Assembly: GCA_037447655.1 (NCBI GenBank)
Contig: JBBHKE010000025.1
Span: 1 to 64,000, forward strand
DNA: 64,000 nt
Direction of reading: 5' to 3'
Source: Zygnema cylindricum
Taxonomy: Eukaryota > Streptophyta > Zygnematophyceae > Zygnematales > Zygnemataceae
Positions within the stretch are counted from its first letter, which is position 1. Every line of letters starts with the position of its first letter. A program made the position numbers and the translations under genes. Shown piece by piece: positions 21,901 to 32,681 of this stretch. Under the pieces are notes generated by a model. The model was not told the origin of the DNA. It did no database searches and saw only the letters and a list, made by a program, of their open reading frames with translations.

Positions 21901-24900
21901 ACTTACAACAAAATACAAAAGAACGTCCTGCCAAACCTCACCTGTTAGCTTTTCGGAGAAATAAATTTGCTCTTCCGAAGAATTAGATAAGCCACCTGCT
22001 TGCACCTCTTTAGGAGCAACTATTAAGGAATTGGACTCCAAATTGTATGCTACAGGTCTTCCAATACTTGTAAGAGTTGCTAAATGATCAAGTTGATTAG
22101 ATGGTGTTGAAATGGATCCCTGGCATGGACCACCTTCTTGCATCATGGATCCATTCGCTGGAAGATACACTTTCGATTGTTCATCATATGTAAGCCAAAC
22201 CCCATCTTGGTAAAAAATTTCTGCAAAAAAAATCGATAAAAAATGCAGTTTCAGTGAAATTTCCTTAGTCCTCCACAAAATAAGTCATGTTTTAGCAAGG
22301 CGCAAGAACCCAAAGAAGCTATTATCTTTTACCTGAGTTGGGAAGCTTGGTTTTAGGTTTCCATACCCTGCCCTCATATGTTCATAATGATGTGATGAAT
22401 AGGAACGACTTCATAATGATGTGATGAATAGGAACGACTACCATAACCGCCCTCTAAGTAAACTGACGAAGCCAGAAAAAAGCTCCATCCCTATTGACAT
22501 CAGAAAGCGCTCAGACAACATAACCTCAGGCCAAAGTTCTCCTCCAGGTTTGTAAGTATTCCATGATAGCGAGAATCATACATCTTATTTCATGCACACA
22601 CTAGCGCTCATCGACCAACCACCAAGGATTATCTTAAGAGCTGCCTTACATTCAAAGCCTGGACTCTTCCTTGAGGCAAATTCAGTACCAGTTAGATTCT
22701 TAGGCAGACAAGGACCAGGAAGAGATAATGTTGAAAAAGAGTATGTTGAAAAAGGCTCACTTCGAACAGGGCAGTAGTACATATCCATTGCTTGGTCATA
22801 GTAATAACGAATCGCCTCATTCCAAACAAAGTTGCTACTGGGAAAACTCAATGCCTCCATTGAAACTCTTTCAGCTCCCTGAGTTCCCCCAATTCCTTTT
22901 GATGACAACTCATGCTCCTCTGCAGATGATTTTGACAAAGGTTGCGGAAATCCAGAAAGTTGATTTGCATGTGCTGACTTGGAAAGAGGTTCTGAATTTT
23001 TAATGGGTGCTTCTGAATTCTTAGTGGGTGTTTCTGAATTTTTAGTAGACGTTTCTGAATTTTTAGTGGGTGATTCCGAACCTTCAGTTGGCGTTACTGA
23101 ATTATAAGTGGGTGTTTCTGAATTTTTAGTGTTCGTTTCTGAACTTTTAGCGGCTGTTTCTGAATTTTTAGTGGGTGTTTCTGAATCTTTTGCGAGTGTT
23201 TCTGAATCATTTGCGAGTGTTTCTGAATCATCTGCGAGTGTTTCTGAATCTTTAGTGGGCGTTTCTGAATTTTTTTTAATGGGTCTTCCTGAATTTTTAG
23301 TGGGTATTTCTGAATTTTTAGTGGGTGTTTCTTCGGTGCGTGTTTCTCCCAGTTTTGGAAGCTCCTCAATACTGATACTTGGGCTGCCTTTCAAAGCTAG
23401 CGTTGCAAGATTGGTGCCTCCTGAAAAAGAAACTATTTCCAAAAACGAATCCCTTTTAGGCAATTCTTGATTTATGGCCTCTGCAGCTTGTCCATTCGAG
23501 TCACCTTGCAAACAATTGGAAGGTAACTCGCATGACAAACCAGGAGCGGAATCACCTTGACAATCCGAAACAAAATTGATAGGCAAAATGGACTCCACTG
23601 GTGTTGTTTCTAAACGAGACTGGGACTGAACCTCGGCGTTAACACCAGAATGTACGTCAACTGGAGATTCCTTCACTGGTGAACTTGCAATTTCAACATT
23701 TGGATGAACCTCTGGAGTAGAATTACATTCACCTAAAGTCAAACCTGTAGATGCTCCTGTCTCCTGAATCCCAGGCTCTGTTTCCTTCAAAGCCACAGGT
23801 GTCGCAGCACCTACTCCCATGCCACCATTCACATTCACTTCTTGTTCAATTCCTTGTTCTGGTTTACGAGTCGTGTTTGAACTATCCTCAACAACCTCAA
23901 CCTTTCCCTCCATAGTCTCCATGTCACTGGCCCTAGACTGAGAAAGACCAGGTACTTTACCTGACATAGTCTCATCTAAACCAGGACATGGGTTACAATC
24001 CTCCACTGGCTCCACAGATAATGCATGAACCAAGGTGCCAGTAACATTCTCCGAGGGAAAAATTGAAAAACCAGCTACATAAACTTCTGTGTTTCCCTTC
24101 ACTATATTCTTATCCCTCTCAGATGTACCAGACAAGTCGGCCGCAATTTCCTCACTCAAACCATTGTTGCTTTGCTCCAGCATGGCTCCATCAACCTTCA
24201 GAAAAACCTCATGCTCCTGACCTTTTTCTTCTTCATGGGAATCATCAAGTCGTAATGTCAATGTTGGAAAGCCAGTTGAAGCTTCATCTTTTTGCGTAGA
24301 TTGCAAAACTGGAGCAAAACTGACCTCCTTGGAGGTTGACACAGTTGAACTATTATTAAGGAGCCCTAAAGGAATCAGAGATGGCCCCTCACTGGCACTT
24401 CTACCCAAGTCAGTTGAAACAACAACAGCCGGCGAGAAACTAACAACCTGCAATTTCTCCAATTTCTCCTCATTTGCAACCGACTCGTCGCCAGTCGAAG
24501 TTGCCTGTTGGGAATAGTGGGGATCCTCCTTGGCTTTAGCCTTTTTCTCCATGTCTGCACCTCTTTCACAGTCACGTTGATCATGCGCATCAAGTAACAT
24601 TTTTCTTTCTAAATAAGGCTTTTGAACCAGGTTGATTTTATCATCCTGCGATTCATGTCCATTACAACACAAGTCCTCCGACAGAGAAGCACCTCCTGGT
24701 TGGCCATTACCTGCACTCTGCAAGAAACAGAAAAAACAAGACCAGTCATGTTTATATTCACATCTACGAAACAACATAGGGAAGCAGATTAAAAGATTTA
24801 GGATCCAATAGCGTAAGAGATGTTACACTATTGGATTGTGCCTGGGTGGATATGGAAGACATAATCAAAACATTTTTCAGAAGAGCAGTCTATGTCACCG

Positions 24901-26434
24901 GTCTTTTTATAACGTTATATAATGGCCTTACACGTGAGGGTGAAAAAAAGTAATAATAATAAAGTAGTTAACTGACCTTTCATAAATAGACCAGAATTCA
25001 GTAACTCCTATTGGGCTACTAACAGACCATCTTCTTAAGAAACTGACTCACAAGCATTCAGCACAGTGTACAATTGAGTCAAGATTGTCAAGTCACCTGC
25101 TTATAAAAGTGTTGCAGGGACCCTGTCCACCCCTTAAGGTCTTCAACTACTACAGGCTTGTCACTTATAACAGTATTGTGGTCTTCAATTCGAATCCTCT
25201 TTGTTGTAAACTCATCCTCACCATCAAAATTCATCGCCGATCTTTTCAATTTAGCTGCTTCCTGAACACTGGCCAAAACATGAGCTAATTGAAATTGTTG
25301 CCGATTTTTATCGATCCCTTCACACATATAGTTCACAGAATCCTTGCTTGACTGAGCCTTGCAAATTGCATCATCATGCGAACCTGCTGTGCCGTTTGTC
25401 CTAACCTGACCTGTGAGCTTAAGTGAGAATGAGGTCTCTCCCATAGTTGTTTCTCTTTCCCCCGTGGAGACTTGAGTTAAATTTGACGCCTCTGTCACAC
25501 AGTTTTTTGCTGTCAAATTATCCATCCCTTTGCTAGTACTTTGGAGAAATGATGGTATGAGGGAATTGTCTGGCAAAGAAACAGCGAAACCAGGCACATG
25601 TCTCGGAGAAAACCTCCCCTCCAGCAATTTTCCAGTTGACAATTCAAGGGGAGCTATGGAAGTTCTGTCGACTAACTCCAATATTGGACCTGCATTAGCA
25701 CCTTGCTCTTGCTCTTGCTTATGCTTATAATCTTGCTCTAGCTCTGGCAATGGCTCTTGCTCTCCTTCTCGCAATTGCTCTTGCGCTTGCTCTAGTTTAA
25801 TATTTTGCTCTTGCTTTTTCCCATCCTCCTGCTCTTGCTCTTTCTCTGTCTCTTCTTCTATTTCTTCCACTTGCAATTGCTTTTTATCTTGCTCTTCCTC
25901 TTCCCTCTTCTCCTGCCCTTGCTCTTGCGCTGTTTCTTCTTCTTGCCCTTGGAGTTTCTTTCTATCTTGCTCTTGTTTAAAATTTTGCTTTTGCTCTTTC
26001 CTTGTCCCATTCTCCTGTCCTTGCTCTTGCTCTATTTCGAACTCTTGCCCTTGAAATTTCATATTATCTTGCTCTTGATAAACCTTGTTCTCCTGTTTCT
26101 TCCTTCTAACCTGCCCTTGCTCTTGCTCTTGCTCTTGCTCTTGCTCTTGCTCTTGCTCTGTTTCTTCTTCTTGTACTTGGATTTTCTTTCCATGTTGCAA
26201 TTGGATTTGGTTTTGCTCCTGATCTTGTTCTTGCTCTTGTTCTTGTTTTTGTTCTCGCTCTTTATCTATTTCATCTGAACCCTTCGCCCTTCGCTTCAAC
26301 TCATCAGTTCCTCGAATCAGCTCCTCTTCAGCCTTGCGTTTAAAAAGTGGTGTTTCCTTGCCTACACTGTCTTCACCTTTGCCCTCAGACAAACCGTCAC
26401 CTTCTTGCATTTCGTCAATAATTGACGTATCCAT
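18926..26434 (-). CDS. Large OCRE-like, Gln/Glu-rich coiled-coil protein, seven exons
   Basis: The CDS is the complement of 18926-18964, 19142-19190, 19461-19640, 19866-21144, 21942-22220, 22761-24717 and 25097-26434. It has 1706 residues, every junction is GT/AG and all phases agree. In order: a Gln/Glu-rich low-complexity region (about 55-245), an acidic/Ser-Thr-rich region, seven-residue KNSETPT repeats (about 906-1027), an OCRE-like aromatic block built across an intron ([19 protein letters not shown], then [19 protein letters not shown]; about 1076-1120), and a long coiled coil (about 1310-1690) with a short tail ending ISSI. OCRE motifs are known in RNA-processing proteins, so a nuclear RNA-related scaffold is possible, but I do not recognise the gene. 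The start ATG follows directly after a CAG acceptor at 26435, so a 5' UTR intron is likely; an in-frame ATG exists 16 codons upstream. hAT elements begin about 370 bp upstream. Confidence 0.85.
22975..23340 (-). repeat. 21-bp tandem repeat coding for KNSETPT units
   Basis: About seventeen in-frame 21-bp units encode KNSETPT and variants such as DSETLAN and SSETNTK within the OCRE/coiled-coil gene. The reading frame is kept throughout, so the array is an expressed protein repeat; unit number probably varies between individuals. Confidence 0.85.
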
Positions 26435-26802
26435 CTGAAAAAAGGATACTAACTCATCAGTTCTTAAAATAAATTTCTGCACTACACTTTCTGGCTGCTA
26501 AAAATAAACACAAAAGAGTGTTCATAACAAAACCAAAAAGAAGTCAAATAGCAAGTAAATCTAGGAAAAGCAAAAAAGACATAACAAAATATGAGAAGCA
26601 GTTCATCGACAAATACAGCTTAGTTTTCCTCTAGTCGTCAGGGAGTTGTATAGAAACAAACTTTGGTATACATTAGACACAACCTAAACTGATTGACGTT
26701 ACAAAACCGCAAAATCTGGAAAATTAGGAAATTGAACTGCAGTTGTTACGTCCGGCAAAGTGGCAAACAGACGTGACATAAACGTTTGTCGGAGACTCGG
26801 AG

Positions 26803-27371
26803 CAGAAGTCGCCAACGGTCAACCGAAACCGTGACCGACCGTTAACCGACCGCCCGCGCCGGATGCGGAACGGATTCGGTTGCCAAATTTTGGGGGCCGG
26901 GCGGTCGCGGTCGGTTGATTCACCAGGAAAAACAAAAAGTCGGTTACGGTCGGTCAGGAAAAAAATGAAAAAAAGTGAAAATTTTGTACAGTCCATACAA
27001 TCCAACATTATTGTACTTTGTCCTCTTTGGTATCGTGGAAGTACGTGACATCATGATTAGCGTCGCAAATCTGACACGGTAGTAACACTTCATTTCTCAA
27101 ATCTTAGGGAACGTGACAAATCGTAATTATTGGCTTATTCATACGTCGTGAAAAACTAAGATTTTTTTTTGAACTTTTTCGGTTACGGGCGGGTACGGTT
27201 AGTCGCGAGAAATCGAGTTTCGGTTAACTTTTATTTTTGTAAACACCGGTCGGTTAACGGTTAACAATTTTGGAGCGTGACATAACCCGGTCAAGCGTCG
27301 GTTACTCAGATTTTGAAAAAAAAAAACCGGTCGGTTTCAGTTATGTAAAGTTTTGACTTTTGCGACCTCTG
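26803..27371. mobile_element. hAT-like MITE, CAGAGGTCGC family copy 1
   Basis: Ends are CAGAAGTCGCCAACGG and, inverted, TTTTGCGACCTCTG. The flanking 8-mers are ACTCGGAG (26795-26802) and ACTCGGAT (27372-27379), an 8-bp target duplication with one mismatch, typical of hAT elements. The interior is rich in CGGTCGGTTAAC words and has no transposase, so it is non-autonomous. 569 bp. Confidence 0.75.
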
Positions 27372-27380
27372 ACTCGGATG

Positions 27381-28133
27381 CAGAGGTCGCAAACGGTCAA
27401 CCGAAACCGTGACCGGTCGTTAACCGACCGCCCGCGCCGGATCCGGAACGAATTCGGTTGCCAAATTTTGGGGGTCGCGCGGTTACGGTCGGTTGATTCA
27501 CCAGGAAAAAAAAACGGTTGGTTACGGTCGGTCAACCAAAAAACCAAAAAAAAAGGAAATTTTGTACTGTCCCTATAATCCAACATTCTTGTACTTTGTA
27601 CTCTTTGGCATCGTGGAAGTACGTGACATCATGATTAGCGTCGCAAATCTGACACGGTACTGTAGTAAGCTAATTATTTCGCAAATCAAAGGGAACGCGA
27701 CAAAGCGTCGCAAATCTGACACGGTAGTACACTATACATTTCGAAAATTTTAGGGAACGCGACAAAGCGTCGCAAATCTGACACGGCAGTACAATATTCA
27801 TTTCGCAAATCTTATGCAACGCGACAAAGCGTCGTAAATCTGACACGGTAGTAACACTATTCATTTCGCAAATCTTAGGGAACGCGACAAATCGTAATTA
27901 TTGGCTTATTCCGTCGTACATTGATTAATTTTGTACTTTTTAAGTTACGGGCGGGCAAGGTTAGTCGCGAAAAATCAAGTTTGGGTTATTTGTTTTTTTC
28001 GTAAAGGACGGTCGGTTAACGGTTAACAATTTTGGAGCGTGACAAAACTCGGTCGGGCGTCGGTTACTCAAATTTTGAAAAAAAAAAAACGGTAGGTTTC
28101 GGGTATGAAATTTTCTGACTTTTGCGACCTTTG
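27381..28133. mobile_element. hAT-like MITE, CAGAGGTCGC family copy 2
   Basis: Ends are CAGAGGTCGCAAACGG and TTTTGCGACCTTTG, flanked by CTCGGATG (27373-27380) and CTCGGAGG (28134-28141), again an 8-bp duplication with one mismatch. It is in the same orientation as copy 1 and separated from it by only 9 bp. It is longer than copy 1 (753 versus 569 bp) mainly because of an internal tandem repeat. Confidence 0.75.
27637..27891. repeat. Four ~63-bp tandem units inside hAT copy 2
   Basis: Units run GCGTCGCAAATCTGACACGG, then TTCATTTCGCAAAT, then GGGAACGCGACAAA. Four units are present here and only one in copy 1, which accounts for most of the length difference between the two elements. Confidence 0.8.
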
Positions 28134-28154
28134 CTCGGAGGCATGCAAAATTGC

Positions 28155-29035
28155 TAGGGTTGTGTATCGGTAAAAAAATTATCGCGAAATCACCGATATA
28201 GATAGTTATCAGTATTCGAACAGTCAGAGGTCTCGACATATCTGTACTTTCTGTACTTTTTGTCCGGAATACTTTCTGTCCGGTAAACTGAACGGGAAAT
28301 TTGCGGGAAACGTACGATTTTTGACGGGAAATGTACGGATTTTGACGAAAAAATACGTTGCACTTTGTAGTACTTTCTGGCCGGTTAACTGAACACGAAT
28401 TTTACGGGAACGTACGGCATTATACCGACAAATTGATGAAAGGACGGCAGAACAAAGTACAACGGACGCAAAATAACATTCTGCGCGCCGCCAGAATCGA
28501 AACAGACGACTTTCAATGAGAAAATACAAGCGGACGGCCAGCATGAGCGTCGGCATCCCGGAATGGCTCTTTTGGCGGCTTATGCCAAAAAAGCCGACGG
28601 ATTCACACGTGACAGATTTCCAGTGGATCCCAAGGAATAAAAGGACAAAGCCATGGAGTCGGATGTGAAAGGTACATCGTTTTAACTGCAGTTGTACTAA
28701 AGTCGTACATATCTTATGCCGGCTACTGTACTTTCGGCTTGTAAAAATGATATGATTGGTATACACCTCAGTAGATAAGGGTTGTGAGTAGGGCGTGTCG
28801 GGGAAAAAACACGTACAGGTTAGTGAACTGGCCGTAAATTTATCTGTACGGTCGGTATATATATATCGCCAATATTTATCGATATCGGTATTATTGCCGA
28901 TTATAACCGATAAATATCGGTTATTTATCGGCGATAACACCGATAACGATATATCGTACCAATATATCGATTATCGGCTACTCGAAAAAAGGCCCATATC
29001 GGTTATCGGCAAATCCTTACCGATACACAACACTA
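28155..29035. mobile_element. hAT-like element, TAGTGTTGTGTATCGG family copy A
   Basis: Terminal inverted repeats are TAGGGTTGTGTATCGGTAA and TTACCGATACACAACACTA. Perfect 8-bp duplications AAAATTGC lie at 28147-28154 and 29036-29043. 881 bp. Inside there are many TATCGG/CCGATA words near the right end and a central region shared, in inverted orientation, with 39770-40633. No transposase ORF is evident, so it is non-autonomous. Confidence 0.85.
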
Positions 29036-29242
29036 AAAATTGCAATGTCAAAACTTTGAAAAAGTGCAAAAGTTTCAAGCGGAGCTCGCAAAACCGGAAA
29101 TTTTTCGTACTCAAATGGAAAATTTCTGTAATTAACTAATTTGTCGTCTAGCCGCAAAGAAATTAAGCGCAACATGGGGAATGCTCGCACGGTATGCTAG
29201 TTTCCTGCGACTCCAAGCAATGCTCGAGGATAGACTGCCCAG

Positions 29243-30654
29243 CAGAGGTCGCAAAAGTCAAAATTTTAGATAACCGAAACCGACCGTTTTTTTTTTTTCA
29301 AAATTTGAGTACCCGACGCCTGACCGGGTTATGTCACGCTCCAAAATTGTTAACCGTTACCCGAAACGCATTTACGAAAACAAAAGTTAACCGAAACTCG
29401 ATTTCTCGCGACTACCCGTACCCGCCGTACCCAAATAAGTACAAAATTAATGGTACATTTCCCTTAAGGTACGTCCCCATGTAATCGGTACTTTGACAAA
29501 GTATTTTGTACTGTAGTAAAGATTCTCCGTACTACTTTGAAGAGCGTCCCTATGTGCGAAAATAAAATCGGAACTTTGAAATGTGACGGTTGTAGACGTA
29601 GGTACAACTTGTGACGATTGAAGCCGACTACAAAACTTCCGACGATTAGTGACGCCAACGAAAACAGAGACAGTGGTAGACGTCTAGATTTTTGTGACAT
29701 TGTAGATGTTTAGGGTTTGGTGACATTATGACGTCATGCTCACTTGTGACAACGTCAACGTCACTGGTTCAATAACTTTCCGCCATGGTTTCCCGATTTC
29801 GTTTTTTCTACTTTTCTCACTCGACTTGCCATTAAAAAAAAACCTAAAAATTGTCAAAATAATATTTTTAAAAGATCTTTCATTTTATACCAATATTGTC
29901 GTGTCTCATTCGACAACGTGTGAAATAAAAGCGATAGTGTGAGAGGGAGAGGGGAGAGGCGACGACGACGCAAAATTTTGCAAAGGACCCCATGAATGAA
30001 AGTGGAGGTCCGAGACCCCTGCAATCTTTTTCCGTACATGCGCGTGACGGGCACGGAGAAAATAGCGAGGACTCTCCCTCGTCCTAAAATTTTCCCACTC
30101 TTGTGGCGCTCGCGTGGGTCGTTTTTCATTCGCTGTTTGGGCGGTACATGAACTAAAATCACCCCCTCGAGGTGATTTTGAATGAAGTTTTTTTTTGGGC
30201 TGGATTCTCTTGCCCGGGGGTCGGAAAGGGGGAAACGCCAAAATGCGTTCACATGACGACAAACACGCCGTACATCCAAAGTATGGATTGACGTTCACTC
30301 TACTTTGTTAAAAATGATTTTCTCGTACGGCTAAAGTTTTTGTCAAAGTTCCCTGAATTTTAGGGCAAAAAGACAGAGAAAAGTATTACTTCAATACATG
30401 GGGACGTACCCTTATACCTTCCACGATACCAAGAGTACAAAGTACAATAATATTGGATAGTTTGGACAGTACAAAACTTTCATTTTTTTCGTTTTTTGCT
30501 TACCCGACCGTAACTGGTTTTTTTTTTTTTTTCTGTGAATCAACCGCCTGAATCCGCCCGGCTCCCCAAATTTGGCACCCTATTCCGTTCCGGATCCGAC
30601 GCGGGCGGTCGGTTAACGGACGGTAAGGTTTCGGTTAACCGTTTGCGACCTATT
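29243..30654. mobile_element. hAT-like MITE, CAGAGGTCGC family copy 3, interrupted
   Basis: The left end CAGAGGTCGCAAAAGTC and the right end CGGTTAACCGTTTGCGACC match copies 1 and 2 in reverse orientation. The right tip has lost the final CTCTG and I find no target duplication. It is split by another TIR element at about 29467-30413. Confidence 0.65.
29467..30413. mobile_element. TIR element nested in hAT copy 3
   Basis: AAGGTACGTCCCCATGTA at the left and TACATGGGGACGTACCCTT at the right are inverted repeats about 950 bp apart, related to the ends of the 4392-5091 element. Sequence belonging to the CAGAGGTCGC family resumes on both sides. No transposase is recognised. A target duplication could not be fixed. 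Confidence 0.6.
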
Positions 30655-30718
30655 CGTCATTTCCAACAGAATGTGATGATGTGATGAGAATTACTATAGC
30701 AGATCGGCCGATTAGGTT

Positions 30719-30887
30719 TCACAAGATGGCAGATTTGGACTTCAGTGCCGAAGTGCCAAACATCTTCCATTGACGTACAATGTGCTCGTACTCCCCATTT
30801 ACAGCCTTCTCAATCTGCCTTGCTCCAATTAGCAAGTCTTTTATGGATCGCCGTCCAAGTTCAGTTATCCTCCTCAGAAACCACCAT
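30719..30887 (-). CDS. Probable last exon of an unrecognised minus-strand gene
   Basis: On the minus strand a good acceptor (TTTCCAACAG) is followed by 55 codons and TGA at 30719-30721. The peptide is charged and helical in look, with WWFLRRITELGRRSIKDLL, then ARQIEKAVNGEYEHIVRQWK and a Lys-rich end. I do not recognise it. Upstream exons would lie between 30888 and the end of eIF4B at 32682 but I could not find them with confidence. It could also be a gene relic carried by a transposon. Confidence 0.35.
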
Positions 30888-32681
30888 CTGTTGGAAATCT
30901 TCACGGGGCATTGCAGTTTTATAGTTCGACAAATATCTGATATTTGTTTACTCCGTTGAATGTTTCGACTTATCAGATAGCTAAGCCATCACAAGTTTAT
31001 TCTATTAAATACCACGCTGGTTTGAGTTGGCTAAACCCATATATTTGTTCAAATACACCGCTAGAATGAAACAACTTTGGTAGGAACTGGACAAATTTTT
31101 GTACTTATTCACTGTGAACAGTTACACGACAAATTGGCTGAAAATTGTATTCATTTTATTTTCGCTACATGCGATGGCATGTACTTTGTTATAAAAATTC
31201 CCAAGGGCACAAAGAATGTTAAACAAAGAAACCTGCCACAGCATTGGCATGCAGCTCCTGTCAAGCTTCACGATATCATACCCAATAAAGCCAGTACCTG
31301 CACCACTGTTCTCAGCTCATACATTTATGTTTCAGACTCTTTTCATTGTTAGGGTACACAAACAAAGTCTTCAAAGTTCTCAACTCATATGCTGATTACT
31401 ATGAAACTACACCGCTAATCATTATTAGCATCAATGTTATTTTCGCTGATTTAGCCAACTTTTCTGACGACAATCGGAAAGTAAGGACCTCACCTTTCCG
31501 TTGCTGCTGTCAGATCAAGAGTCTGACAAGTGTGCACAAAGAGAAGATTATTTAAGTGGCGAAAAAAAAACATTGACACTCATACTAGTAGAGTAGTTTC
31601 GACAGTGGCAAAATCACGCACATGACATGTATTCTTGTCCAGTGGGAACCAACTTTCAGGTTTACTAGTGACTACATCACAAACAGCTAAATGAATTCAT
31701 GAAGAATTAGGTTGAATATCAGTCACAATGTCACCGGGTCCTGCAAATAAAGCTTTATGAGGGTCTAAACAAAAAACTTAAACTGGCGGTTCCAATTCAA
31801 GTCAACGAACAACTTATGCGTCTATGCTACCCTGTTTACAATGTGGTAATGACATTGCAACTTTCTGAAGGACTTGGTATAACGTGGCAATATGTAAAAC
31901 TTAATTTAGTAGAGCTGAAAAAAAAATTACACGATGTTGACATCTTTGACTGTGGCCAATTTTGTCAGATTCTTCTGTTTTCCATAGCACTATTACTAGA
32001 AGACTGTCTAGTCTTTCAAGTACCTTCGGTTGATATCTCTTTGAATAAACATCGCAGAGACATATTCATCAATGCCCTATGCACTGTTACAAACAACAAC
32101 AACTACCTTGATGATGTGCTCTCAAACATTGGACAACCACCTATCAATGATGATTCCAAAACTTCTGTTACAGGCCAAAAATACATGCTTGCCATCCATA
32201 CACAAACAGAATATGGAATTAATTTCTGCACATTAATCAGTGGACAACAGAAGTTAACAAAGCCCAAACTTCTGGCACTGGTCGATTCTCCGAAATAGCT
32301 TAACAATCCCACTAACTGCATCGTAAAATAAACAGATTATTTGGATCCTCCATCTCGATGTTCAATCATATAAAAATCCTCATCAAGACATTTTTTGAAA
32401 AAAATAGCAATCTAAACTACAAGGCAAGAAGTTGGACTACTCATTTTCGTTCCACCAAAGTGTACTAGTAAAAGGCGTTACAAAATTGCAAATGATATTC
32501 TCGCTATCTTCTCTCTATCCAAAAAGCCCATGCGCATCCTCCAAACAAACATGCTATGGACAGCCTCTCATCCTTCAAGACTAACCCACTCCACAACCAA
32601 TCTCCTTTTCCACCACGGATATCCTCACACCAACTATCTTGATCTAGCCACTTCCGATCACGACCTGAAATGTGCTCTAGT
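30888..32681. other. Unassigned DNA between the 30.8-kb exon and eIF4B
   Basis: A 160-codon plus-strand ORF (31816-32298) and a 91-codon one (31077-31352) occur here. Neither shows a domain or codon pattern that convinces me, and both could be chance frames in AT-rich DNA. The eIF4B 3' UTR must occupy part of the right side. Confidence 0.4.

Noticed and set aside
25805-26278. 157-codon Leu-rich plus-strand ORF
   Set aside because: It is the antisense of the Gln/Glu-rich repeat of the OCRE/coiled-coil gene (CTTGCTCTTGCTC on the plus strand).
31816-32298. 160-codon plus-strand ORF
   Set aside because: No domain, no splice or promoter context, AT-rich composition; probably a chance frame in the region downstream of eIF4B.
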